DNA of 52,152 bases from Deltaproteobacteria bacterium (GTDB lineage: Bacteria > Myxococcota_A > UBA9160 > UBA4427): the NCBI GenBank assembly GCA_029261855.1, contig JAJDAN010000014.1, positions 1-52,152 on the forward strand, read 5' to 3'. A model generated the notes under the pieces. That model saw nothing but the letters and a program-made list of their open reading frames with translations. It was not told where the DNA came from and made no database searches. Below are positions 34,121 to 42,124 of this stretch, in pieces; positions within the stretch are counted from its first letter, which is position 1, and every line of letters begins with the position of its first letter. Both the position numbers and the translations under genes were made by a program.

Positions 34121-34903
34121 TCATCCTTGTTTCGTGATGAGATCGGGTACGCCCGAGCGGATCGATGTGCCGCCATCGACCACGATGGCGGCACCCGTGA
34201 CATACGAAGCCTCATCGCTGACCAGGAAGAGCGCGACGTTCGCGATTTCCTCCGGCTCGCCAAGCCGCTGCATGGGGATCTGCACGCCAATCTCCTCGCG
34301 CTTCTCCGGGCGGCCGAGGAACCCGCGCTCGACAGCCGGGGTTGCGATCAGCCCCGGACACACGCAGTTGACGCGGACGCCACGTCCAGCAGCTTCCAGC
34401 GCCGCGGTGCGCGTCAAGTTGATCACACCAGCCTTTGCGGTGTTGTAGGCCGACATTCCGTCGTCCGCGCCGAGACCACAGATCGACGCCGTGTTCACGA
34501 TGGCCCCGCTGCCCTGATCGAGAAAGACCGGCAGCGCCGCATTCATTCCGTAAAACACCGCATCCAGCGTGACGTCGAGGGTCCGACGCCACTCGGCTAC
34601 AGAAAGCTTGTGGGTTCGACGCATGGCGGTCCAGAACGCGTTGTTGACGAGAATGTCCAGGCGTCCGAAGTCGCGCTGAGCGGCCTTCACCATGGCGGCC
34701 ACCGCGTCGGGCTGGCTGACGTCCGTTTCGAGAAAGTTCACTCCGTCGATCTCGTCCGCCACGCGCTTTCCACGATCCGCGTCCACGTCCGCGATCAGCA
34801 CGCGGGCGCCCTCGGCTGCGAAGCGTCGCGTGACGGCTTCGCCGATACCGGACGCCCCTCCCGTTACGATGGCTCCCCGACCTGCTAGCCGACCTTCTCC
34901 CAC
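34121..34903 (-). CDS. Short-chain dehydrogenase/reductase
   Basis: 260 residues, classical SDR: TGGASGIG near 15-22, NNAF near 88, serine in VNTASICG, YNTAK catalytic motif, CPGLIATP and GAAIVVDGG at the end. The aspartate-rich LIADVDADRG after the second strand favours NAD. The start is GTG with GGAGAGG. It is encoded between the acyl-CoA dehydrogenases and a MaoC pair, so it probably oxidises the 3-hydroxyacyl-CoA formed by hydration, or a ring alcohol. It is not the paralogue of the relic at 12328. Confidence 0.93.
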   Translation of the reverse strand: MGEGRLAGRGAIVTGGASGIGEAVTRRFAAEGARVLIADVDADRGKRVADEIDGVNFLETDVSQPDAVAAMVKAAQRDFGRLDILVNNAFWTAMRRTHKLSVAEWRRTLDVTLDAVFYGMNAALPVFLDQGSGAIVNTASICGLGADDGMSAYNTAKAGVINLTRTAALEAAGRGVRVNCVCPGLIATPAVERGFLGRPEKREEIGVQIPMQRLGEPEEIANVALFLVSDEASYVTGAAIVVDGGTSIRSGVPDLITKQG

Positions 34904-34943
34904 GACCTCTCCTCTGCGCGGATCCCATCACGCACCGCCACGA

Positions 34944-36182
34944 TCAGCCCGTCGGGATCTCCCTGAACGCCACTTCCTTGTCGATGCGCGGCTCGGGGGG
35001 CAGGCGGAGGACCCGCTCGGCAATGATGTTCCGCATGATCTCGTCGGTCCCGCCGGCGATCCGCATGCCGGGTGCCCAGAGATACGCCTGCTGCCAGCCC
35101 GCCTCGTCCGCGGTGAGCTGCGTGTCCAGGAGCCCTCCCACTTCGCCCTGCAGCTCCATCGCGAGTGCTGCCATCTCCTGTCGCATCTTCGCCGCCACGA
35201 GCTTGCCGATGGAACCGCCAGGTCCCGGCGTCTCGCCACGAGACAACGCAGTCAACGCCCGATTCGAGGTGAACTGGAGACCCTTCTGGCGCACGTAGTA
35301 GTCCGCCATCTTCTCCTGGATCGCGCCGTCTTCAATGGCCGGACGCCCGTCGAGCTCGACCGAACTCGCAAGATCGAGAAGGTCGCGGAACCCGACTCCG
35401 CCCCCGACACCTCCGCCGCCGATGCTGGACCGTTCGTTCATCAGGGTTGTAATCGCCACGGCCCAGCCGTTGCCTACTTCTGAGATGCGCTGGGTGTCGG
35501 GGATACGGGCGTCGTTGAAGAACACCTCGTTGAAGTTCGCGCCCCCCGAAATCTGCTTGATCGGTCGACACGCGACGCCGGGAGACTTCATGTCGACCAC
35601 GAAGTACGTCAAGCCCGCGTGCTTTCGAACTGCGGGATCCGTACGCGTCACGACGATGCCCCAGTCGCAGTAGTGCGCGCCCGAGGTCCAGATCTTCTGG
35701 CCGTTCACGATCCAGTCGTCGCCGTCGCGGACCGCCGATGTTCGCAGATTCGCGAGATCGGATCCCGCGGCGGGCTCACTGAAGAGCTGGCACCAGATCT
35801 CTTCCCCGCGGATCATCTTTGGCAGCCAGCGCTTCTGCTGTTCGGGAGTCGCATGCGCCATCAACGTTGGGCCGGCCATCCCGAGCCCGATCATGAACAT
35901 GTTGGGCGGTACCGCGTAGCGGCCCTCCTCCTGCCCCCAGATCACATTCTGGATCGAGGTGCCACCGCGCCCTCCATACTCCTTGGGCCATGTAATGCAG
36001 GCCCACCCCGCGTCGGCCTTCCTGGCCTGCCAGGCCTTGGCTGCCGCGATGGTGTCGGGATCGTCGCGCTCGAGTCCGCCGGCGGTCTTCTCTCCCGGCT
36101 TCTTCAGCTCTGCGTTCTTCTCGAGCCAGCTTACCGCTTCAGCGCGGAAGGCGGCCTCGTCGGGGGTATCGTCGAAATCCAT
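34944..36182 (-). CDS. Acyl-CoA dehydrogenase, FAD-binding subunit type
   Basis: 412 residues. The FAD/substrate motif LFSEPAAGSDLANL and the following VNGQKIWTSGAHYCDW are canonical. The C-terminal motif is IAGGTDEIMRNIIAE; the YEGT glutamate of MCAD-type enzymes is replaced, as in many FadE proteins of steroid and terpenoid clusters that use another glutamate or a partner subunit. The partner dehydrogenase gene lies 24 bp upstream. Together they resemble the alpha2beta2 ChsE1-ChsE2 heterotetramer. GAGGAGAT precedes the ATG. Probable role: alpha,beta-dehydrogenation of a bulky acyl-CoA. Confidence 0.92.
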   Translation of the reverse strand: MDFDDTPDEAAFRAEAVSWLEKNAELKKPGEKTAGGLERDDPDTIAAAKAWQARKADAGWACITWPKEYGGRGGTSIQNVIWGQEEGRYAVPPNMFMIGLGMAGPTLMAHATPEQQKRWLPKMIRGEEIWCQLFSEPAAGSDLANLRTSAVRDGDDWIVNGQKIWTSGAHYCDWGIVVTRTDPAVRKHAGLTYFVVDMKSPGVACRPIKQISGGANFNEVFFNDARIPDTQRISEVGNGWAVAITTLMNERSSIGGGGVGGGVGFRDLLDLASSVELDGRPAIEDGAIQEKMADYYVRQKGLQFTSNRALTALSRGETPGPGGSIGKLVAAKMRQEMAALAMELQGEVGGLLDTQLTADEAGWQQAYLWAPGMRIAGGTDEIMRNIIAERVLRLPPEPRIDKEVAFREIPTG

Positions 36183-36206
36183 CGAAATCTCCTCGTAGGG
36201 GTCGTG

Positions 36207-37319
36207 CTACTCGACCGAAGACGTGGCGAGCCGTCGGATCAGCGCCCGTTTCCAGTCCCGTGCGGTCCCCAGCATGGACCCCTGGAGCATTGCGCGGCGT
36301 AGGAAGAGGTGGCAGTCGTACTCCCAGGTGAAGCCAACGCCTCCGTGGATCTGCAGATTCTCTTCGGCACAGAACTGGAACGCCTCACTGGCGCTGATAC
36401 GGGCCAGACAGGCAGCCACGGGTAGCTCCTCGGAGTTGGTCGAGAGGGCCCACGCTCCGTAGTAGCAATTCGACCGAGCCAGCTCGACTGCGGTGAACAT
36501 GTCCGCCAGCTTGTGCTTGATCGCCTGGAACGACGCGATTGGGCGCCCGAACGCATAGCGCTGCCTGGCGAACTCGATCCCGATGTCCAGACAGCGTTGA
36601 GCCGACCCGAGCTGCTCAAAGGCCAGCAAGATCGCAGCGCGATCGCGCACGTCCTCGATCAGCCCCTGGCCCTCGGCCAGCTTGCCGAGGCGTTTGGCGG
36701 GCGCGGCCTCGAATTCGATCGTGGCCTGGGACACGGCGGGGTCGAAGGACTCGACCGCATGTCGCTTGATACCCGCTCCTGTCAGCTCGACCAGGACGGG
36801 CACGACCTTTCCCTGCTGCTTGGCAACGACGACCGCAATGTCCGCAACGTCACCGTAGGGCACGGCGACCTTGCGCCCGGTGAGCTTGCCGCGAGACAGG
36901 GCCGTTTCGACATTCGACCCACCGGACTGCCCGACCCGCTCAGCGAGCGCGAAGGTCCCGATACAATCGCCGCTGGCGAGTCCGGGTAGATACCTGGCGT
37001 TGATCGCGGCGTCATCAGCGAGAAGCAACGCCTCGGTCGCCAGGTAGACGGACGGCGCGAAGGGGATCGCGGCGATGGCCCGACCCACTTCTTCAGCAAC
37101 CAAGGCCAGTTCGAGGTAGCCGAATCCGGCACCACCAACCGACTCCGGCAACGCAGCCCCCTGCCAGCCCATCTCAGCCGCGCCCTTCCACAAGGCCTCG
37201 TCATAGGGGAGATCGCTCTCGAAGATCTCACGCACCCGAGCAAGCGTGCAATTTGCCTCCAAGAAGTCTCGGCTGGCTTTCTGAAGGAGCTTCTGCTCTT
37301 CCGAAAAGTCGAAGTTCAT
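36207..37319 (-). CDS. Acyl-CoA dehydrogenase, partner subunit type
   Basis: 370 residues of the acyl-CoA dehydrogenase family: FSEEQKLLQKASRDFLEANC, ESVGGAGFGYLELALVAEEVG and a C-terminal IHGGVGFTWEYDCHLFLRRA. The TEPxAGSD-type FAD loop is not conserved (TFALAERVGQSGG instead), which fits the second chain of a heteromeric enzyme. GGAGG precedes the ATG. It heads the operon to 33232 and diverges from the PdxA-like gene, with a 14/16 operator copy between them. Confidence 0.92.
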   Translation of the reverse strand: MNFDFSEEQKLLQKASRDFLEANCTLARVREIFESDLPYDEALWKGAAEMGWQGAALPESVGGAGFGYLELALVAEEVGRAIAAIPFAPSVYLATEALLLADDAAINARYLPGLASGDCIGTFALAERVGQSGGSNVETALSRGKLTGRKVAVPYGDVADIAVVVAKQQGKVVPVLVELTGAGIKRHAVESFDPAVSQATIEFEAAPAKRLGKLAEGQGLIEDVRDRAAILLAFEQLGSAQRCLDIGIEFARQRYAFGRPIASFQAIKHKLADMFTAVELARSNCYYGAWALSTNSEELPVAACLARISASEAFQFCAEENLQIHGGVGFTWEYDCHLFLRRAMLQGSMLGTARDWKRALIRRLATSSVE

Positions 37320-37391
37320 GGGTCCTCCTGGCTTTCGACGCAGGTTCTCGGAGTCCCGCTGGGATCCGGTGGTGGCCGATACGATATCATC

Positions 37392-37407
37392 GATTCCGAT
37401 CCGAAAC
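37392..37407. promoter_or_regulatory. Palindromic operator, copy 3 (14/16)
   Basis: GATTCCGATCCGAAAC differs from GTTTCCGATCGGAAAC at two positions. It is centred 80 bp from the acyl-CoA dehydrogenase start (-) and 75 bp from the PdxA-like start (+), almost the same spacing as copy 1. Just upstream, CCGATACGATAT (37376-37387) is also present in reverse near 19219-19230; that shorter match may be chance. Confidence 0.65.
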
Positions 37408-37474
37408 TATGCGAAGGTGAGGACGAGACGGGGGCGTGCCTGAGTCGAGCTCGATGGCCCCCGGAAAGGCGCGC

Positions 37475-38449
37475 ATGAATTCCAAGCCGCGGATTGCCAT
37501 TACGCCCGGAGATCCCTGCGGGATCGGGCCCGAGGTCGTGGCCAAGGCCCTCGCGACGAACCAACCCCACGAAGTCTGCCGGCCGGTCGTCGTCGGCAGC
37601 GTTGCCGCCATGCAGCAGGGAATCGAGATCGCCGGAGCCGATCTTCGCCTCTCGTCGATCGCCGACTTGGACGAGTGTACGGGTGAGCCGGGAACGATCG
37701 AAGTTCTGGACTCCGGCGCACTCGATCCCGCCGACATCGAGCTCGGCGTCGCGAAGGCCGAATGCGGTCGTGCAAACGGCGTCTGGCTGGCAGAGGCCGC
37801 CGAGCTCGCGCTCGCCGGTCAGGTGGCAGCGAGCGTGATGGCGCCCGTCAATGCCGAGGCGCTCATCAAGGGGGGCGCGGTCGGGCAGATCATCGGGACC
37901 GACCCGACCCAGCGCTACCTGACGCTTCTCTCCGGTCCGCTCCGAGTGGTTCACGTCTTCGATCACGTAATGCTCGAAGACGTCTGCCGCGACATCAGCA
38001 TCGAACTCGTGCTCGGCGCGATCCAGAAGACACACTCGTCGCTCGTAGGCTGGGGGATTCCCAAACCCCGACTCGGGGTGGCCGGTCTGAATCCACATGC
38101 GCAAGGGCCGCAGGAACGAGACGCAATCGGCCCCGCCGTCGAGCAGGCCGTACGCGAGGGAATCGACGCCAGCGGGCCGACCTCGCCCGACACTGTCTTC
38201 CGCCAGTGCATCGATGGTCGTTACGACGTCGTCGTCGCCATGTGTCACGACCAGGGTCACATCGCCATCAAGACGTGGGGGTTCGTCGGGAACTGCGCGA
38301 TGTTTCTCGGCGCACCCTACCTCTTCATGAGCGTCGGTCACGGTACGGCATTCGACATCGTCGGCCGCGGAGTTGCGAACCACGAGATGATCCTGGCAGC
38401 CATCCTGCAGGGGGCCAATCTGGCCTGCGGGCGCGGATTTCTCGATTGA
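37475..38449 (+). CDS. PdxA-family dehydrogenase (divergent)
   Basis: 324 residues. ITPGDPCGIGPEVVAKAL is the family N-terminus. The three metal-site histidines are seen as H164 (DHVMLED), H208 (NPHA) and H258 (CHDQG), and APVNAEALIKGG resembles the substrate loop. After NPHA the vitamin B6 enzyme's GEGG stretch is replaced by QGPQERD, and LKYxGF by IKTWGF, so it is unlikely to be true 4-hydroxythreonine-4-phosphate dehydrogenase. Catabolic members oxidise and decarboxylate cis-diols or hydroxy acids (for example terephthalate diol dehydrogenase). The ATG at 37475 (GGAAAGG upstream) is chosen over 37454 and a GTG at 37436. First gene of the rightward operon. Confidence 0.88.
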   Translation: MNSKPRIAITPGDPCGIGPEVVAKALATNQPHEVCRPVVVGSVAAMQQGIEIAGADLRLSSIADLDECTGEPGTIEVLDSGALDPADIELGVAKAECGRANGVWLAEAAELALAGQVAASVMAPVNAEALIKGGAVGQIIGTDPTQRYLTLLSGPLRVVHVFDHVMLEDVCRDISIELVLGAIQKTHSSLVGWGIPKPRLGVAGLNPHAQGPQERDAIGPAVEQAVREGIDASGPTSPDTVFRQCIDGRYDVVVAMCHDQGHIAIKTWGFVGNCAMFLGAPYLFMSVGHGTAFDIVGRGVANHEMILAAILQGANLACGRGFLD

Positions 38450-38575
38450 AGGACCCATCACGACGGCGGCTGGGGCGAGAGCAACCGTTTCGGATCAGGC
38501 GTTCATGTTGCCAACTGGAACGAATCCTGCTGGAATAGGTGCCGCGCTCGCGATGCACCGAGGAGGCGAGATCCA

Positions 38576-39751
38576 ATGGCTCGTGTCAACCTGCTGGATC
38601 CTGAGACTCTGGCGAATCCCTATCCCCTGTACGCAGAGCTTCGACGGGAGGCGCCCGCCGTACAGGTCGACCCGAACGGGATGTGGGCCGTCACCCGTTT
38701 CGCAGACGTCGTCGAAGTGCTCAGGCGCGTCGACGATTTCTCGTCAGAACCAGCTGACGACGACCGAGAGAAGCTCTTCGAGAACGCCTTCGGCGGCGCG
38801 AACATCATCGGGTCCGACAATCCCCGTCATGATCGACTTCGCTCGATCATGCAGAAGCGTTTTACGCCAAGACGGCTCGGTCACCTGCAGGGCCGGGTAG
38901 AAGACCTGAGCCGCGAGCTGCTGGCGAGCCTTGCATCGGATGGCGAGTTCGATCTCGTTCCCACGTACACGGTTCCCCTCCCGGTGGTCGTGATCGCCGA
39001 GTTGCTCGGAGTCGAAGCGAATCGGGTCGACGACTTCAAGCGCTGGTCGAACGCACTCGTCGCGATCGTGAACTCGGCAGAAGGCGCGGAGCGACAGTCG
39101 GCCCTCGCCGAGGTCGGAGAGCTCGCGAAGTACCTCTCGGCCGCGGCCGAAAGGCGGCGACAAGATCCCGCGGAGGACCTGATCGGTGCGCTCGTCGCCG
39201 CCGAGAAGGAGCCCGGGAGGATCTCGGCGGGTGAGGTTCTCTCCTATTGCATTCTGCTGCTCGCTGCCGGAAACGAGACGACGACCAATCTGATCGGTGG
39301 AATGATCAGCGCACTGATCGACAACCCGGATCAGCTCGCCCTGCTGCGCGATGATCCCAGCCTGATCCCCAACGCGGTCGAAGAGGGTCTCCGCTACTGC
39401 TCCCCCGTCCAAGGCCTCTTCCGTCGGGTCTTGCAGGATACCCAGCTCAATGGTGTCACCATTCCGGCTGGATCCCGAGTGTGGGTCTGCTACGCCTCGG
39501 CCAATCGCGACCCGGAGCGTTTCCAGGATCCGGACCGCTTCGACATCAAGCGCGACTGTCGAGGGCATGTAGCATTCGGCTGGGGTCTCCACTTCTGCCT
39601 GGGATCAAACCTGGCACGCCGCGAGGCCCGCGTCGCGATTTCCGCATTGCTCCCGCTGCTCTGCGAGTCGAATTTCTCCCAGGCCGTCGAGTGGCTGCCT
39701 TCGTGGGTCATTCGCGGACCCAAGGCGCTCGTGCTCAGAAAGGCGGCGTGA
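38576..39751 (+). CDS. Cytochrome P450
   Basis: 391 residues. LLAAGNETTTN in the I-helix, ExxR in VEEGLRYCSPVQGLFRR, haem loop FGWGLHFCLGSNLARR with axial C341. It is a close paralogue of the P450s at 12485 and 17953. AGGAGGCGAG precedes the ATG. It is the P450 nearest to the ferredoxin gene, about 940 bp downstream in the same direction, with a NUDIX gene between, so it is the likeliest direct partner of that ferredoxin. The 126-bp gap before it holds a half-site GTTTCGGAT (38487-38495). Confidence 0.95.
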   Translation: MARVNLLDPETLANPYPLYAELRREAPAVQVDPNGMWAVTRFADVVEVLRRVDDFSSEPADDDREKLFENAFGGANIIGSDNPRHDRLRSIMQKRFTPRRLGHLQGRVEDLSRELLASLASDGEFDLVPTYTVPLPVVVIAELLGVEANRVDDFKRWSNALVAIVNSAEGAERQSALAEVGELAKYLSAAAERRRQDPAEDLIGALVAAEKEPGRISAGEVLSYCILLLAAGNETTTNLIGGMISALIDNPDQLALLRDDPSLIPNAVEEGLRYCSPVQGLFRRVLQDTQLNGVTIPAGSRVWVCYASANRDPERFQDPDRFDIKRDCRGHVAFGWGLHFCLGSNLARREARVAISALLPLLCESNFSQAVEWLPSWVIRGPKALVLRKAA

Positions 39752-39817
39752 CGTGGGTCCGTTCCTGATCTCGCTCGGAGGTCTCTCGACGCACTCAACC
39801 TTGAATCGGAGATCGTG

Positions 39818-40642
39818 ATGGGCGACGTCGCCCAGCCCGCCCCCGCCGCAACCATCATCCTGCTGCGTGAAGCTCGGGTGTCACCCGAGGTTCTGATGAT
39901 CCAGCGCAGCGTGAAGAGCGAGTTCCTCCCCGATCTGTACGTCTTCCCGGGTGGGCGAGTCGATCCGTCGGATCACGACCTGGCAGATCGAACAGGCGGA
40001 TTCAGCGCCGCGCGTGCGGTCGCCATGGCCACGACCGTCGATCCGGAGCTCGCGCTCGGCTTCTTCGTGGCGGCCATCCGTGAGACCTATGAGGAAGCAG
40101 GCATTCTGCTCGCGCGTCGCCGCGGCGAGTCGCACCTGATCGATGAGATGATGACCAAGAGGCTGGGCAAGCATCGTCTCGCGGTCCAGGACGGGTCGAT
40201 GTCCTTCCGCGACGTCCTGGAGGGCGAGGACCTGGAGCTGGCGCCGGATCTCCTGGCGGTCCACGCCCACTGGATCACGCCGAAAGTGGTCCCGCACCGC
40301 TACGACACCCTCTTCTTCGCGGCGGCTACTCCGCGCGGCCAGCTGGCCGCGCATGACGGCTTCGAGTCTACCTCGCATGTCTGGATTCGACCCGAAGAGG
40401 CTCTCGAGCAAGCGACGGCCGGTGAGCGGCAGATGGTCTTCCCGACGAAATGCAATCTCGAGACGCTCTGCGGACACGCGGACGTCGACGCGGCGGTGGC
40501 CGCATCCTCGGCCCGGCCCGTGGTTCCGATCCATCCCAGGGTCGAGCCTCGCGACGGAAAGCCGATGATCGTCATTCCCGAAGAAGCCGCATATCCCACC
40601 TCGGCTGAGCCGCTCCCCAAGCGCCTGCCTACCGGCTCGTAG
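39818..40642 (+). CDS. NUDIX hydrolase
   Basis: 274 residues. The Nudix box is split: FPGGRVDPSD near residues 45-54 and AAIRETYEEAGILL with R88-E89 and E92-E93. The roughly 30-residue insertion between the glycines and the REx2EE helix is characteristic of the NUDT7/NUDT19-like group that cleaves CoA and acyl-CoA diphosphates. That fits a CoA-based pathway, but the substrate is not proven. The ATG at 39818 is used rather than the preceding GTG. It lies between the P450 and ferredoxin genes in the same direction. Confidence 0.9.
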   Translation: MGDVAQPAPAATIILLREARVSPEVLMIQRSVKSEFLPDLYVFPGGRVDPSDHDLADRTGGFSAARAVAMATTVDPELALGFFVAAIRETYEEAGILLARRRGESHLIDEMMTKRLGKHRLAVQDGSMSFRDVLEGEDLELAPDLLAVHAHWITPKVVPHRYDTLFFAAATPRGQLAAHDGFESTSHVWIRPEEALEQATAGERQMVFPTKCNLETLCGHADVDAAVAASSARPVVPIHPRVEPRDGKPMIVIPEEAAYPTSAEPLPKRLPTGS

Positions 40643-40693
40643 CGGAATCGGATGCGCCATCATCACAGAAACGATCTGACACCAGGAGATCCC

Positions 40694-40885
40694 ATGAAGA
40701 TCATCGTCGATTACGACCTCTGCGAGGCCAACGCTCTCTGCATGGACAGCTGCCCCGAGGTATTCCGAGTGGAGGAGGACGACAGCTTGACGATTCTGAT
40801 GAGTGAAATTCCGGAGAAGTTGCGTGGAAAACTCGAGGAATCGGTGCGGTTGTGCCCCCGGCAGGCGCTTCGAATAGAAGGTTGA
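40694..40885 (+). CDS. [3Fe-4S] ferredoxin, P450 redox partner type
   Basis: 63 residues. Cluster cysteines C10, C16 and C54 follow the P450-ferredoxin pattern C-x2-X-x2-C...C-P, with asparagine N13 at the position that in 4Fe ferredoxins is the fourth cysteine; C20 is an additional cysteine (CMDSCPEVF). Such ferredoxins pass electrons to P450s. AGGAG precedes the ATG at 40694; the upstream in-frame ATG is inside the preceding spacer. It is the only ferredoxin in a window with four P450s and no recognisable ferredoxin reductase. It ends 32 bp from the convergent alcohol dehydrogenase gene. Confidence 0.94.
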   Translation: MKIIVDYDLCEANALCMDSCPEVFRVEEDDSLTILMSEIPEKLRGKLEESVRLCPRQALRIEG

Positions 40886-40917
40886 GACGGGCCGCCTCAG
40901 ATCGACTTGGCGAGGTT

Positions 40918-42003
40918 CTAGGCGTCCGGTACCAGAGAGAGGTGGATCCCGTATTCGCCTTCCACCTCATTGCCCAGGATCCGCACGGCGCGATCGGCGT
41001 CGCTCAGTGAGATGCTGTGCGTGTGCATCAGCTCGAGGGGATACTTCCGCGATTCGATGATCCGGATCGCCGCCTCGTATGCCGGGAAGTCCACCGCAAG
41101 GGCTCCGATGATCGTGATCTCCTTCATCAGAACACGGTTGGCGTCGAAGCCGTCGACCTTGTTGTACTTCATACCGGCGAGCACGATCCGGCCGCCCTGG
41201 GCGGCGAGTTCGATCGCATCGATGACGGGCTGCGTGGCACCGCTCGTGACCTCGACCACCACGTCGGCCATGGCGCCGTCCGTCATCTCCCGTACCACGT
41301 CGACGACATCCTCCTTCTCGACGTTCACGGTGCGCTCGGCACCGAAGGTGCTTGCGAGTTCGAGCTTCCGCTCGTCGACGCCGAGACCCGTGACGATCAC
41401 CCGCGCCCCGGCCTCGCGCGCGGCGATGACGCAAGCGAGCCCGCGCTGCCCACAGCCGAGCACGACGACAGTCTCGCCGATTCCCGTTCCGGGCAGGCTC
41501 TGGGCCCAGCGCACGCCGGCGCCGAGCGGGTTGAACATCACGGCCAGCTCCGAGGGCAAGTCCGGATCGACCTTGTGCAGAAGGCTGTGCGGATCCAGGT
41601 ACATGAACTGAGAGTGCCCGCCCCAGAGTGTGGGCGTCTCTGAGACGTTCCGGTAGCCATAGGCATGGATCATCGAACCGGAGGCTCGGCAGAGATTGTA
41701 CTTCCCGCGTACGCAAGGTCGACAGAAGCCACAGGGCAGCATCGTCTCGACAGCCACGCGATCCCCGACGCCGACCCCCCAGCGTTGTGCAGCGATTTCG
41801 CCGACCTGCTCGATGATTCCCACTGGCTCGTGGCCCGGGATCACTGGGAAAGGAAAGCCCTGCTTGTACTGCGACCAGTCACTGCCGCAGATGCCGGACT
41901 GTTCGATGCGTAGCAGTCCCTGCTCGGGGCCGATCTCCGGCACCTCGAATTCCTGCTGCTCGTACTTGCGTGCCCCTGTCTGAACGATGGCGCTGGATTT
42001 CAT
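40918..42003 (-). CDS. Zinc-dependent alcohol dehydrogenase (MDR family)
   Basis: 361 residues. Catalytic zinc ligands C39 (GICGSD) and H58-E59 (GHE), structural zinc cysteines C91, C94, C97 and C105, and the nucleotide motif GCGQRG at 183-188. All needed residues are present, so it should be an active NAD(P)-dependent medium-chain dehydrogenase, probably oxidising an alcohol formed by a P450 or released from a lactone. GGGAG precedes the ATG. It is 121 bp downstream of the thiolase-like gene in the same direction; that gap shows no gene. Confidence 0.93.
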   Translation of the reverse strand: MKSSAIVQTGARKYEQQEFEVPEIGPEQGLLRIEQSGICGSDWSQYKQGFPFPVIPGHEPVGIIEQVGEIAAQRWGVGVGDRVAVETMLPCGFCRPCVRGKYNLCRASGSMIHAYGYRNVSETPTLWGGHSQFMYLDPHSLLHKVDPDLPSELAVMFNPLGAGVRWAQSLPGTGIGETVVVLGCGQRGLACVIAAREAGARVIVTGLGVDERKLELASTFGAERTVNVEKEDVVDVVREMTDGAMADVVVEVTSGATQPVIDAIELAAQGGRIVLAGMKYNKVDGFDANRVLMKEITIIGALAVDFPAYEAAIRIIESRKYPLELMHTHSISLSDADRAVRILGNEVEGEYGIHLSLVPDA

Positions 42004-42124
42004 GGGTTCTACTCCCGTCAGGTGCCCCGATGGCGGGCCTATCGAATGAGATCAGCCACAGACCTTCGCGGAAAAATGGCCGCGCGTGCATCGTGCATGT
42101 GCCTCTCGTCTTCGCGAAACCACG

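Noticed and set aside
19219-37387. CCGATACGATAT shared (in opposite orientations) by the P450 spacer at 19219-19230 and the divergent region at 37376-37387
   Set aside because: A shared 12-mer among a few kilobases of intergenic DNA is within chance expectation and it is not symmetric; only noted in the entries concerned.
38487-38495. GTTTCGGAT half-site upstream of the P450 at 38576
   Set aside because: Only 10 of 16 positions match when extended to the full palindrome, so it is not counted as an operator copy.
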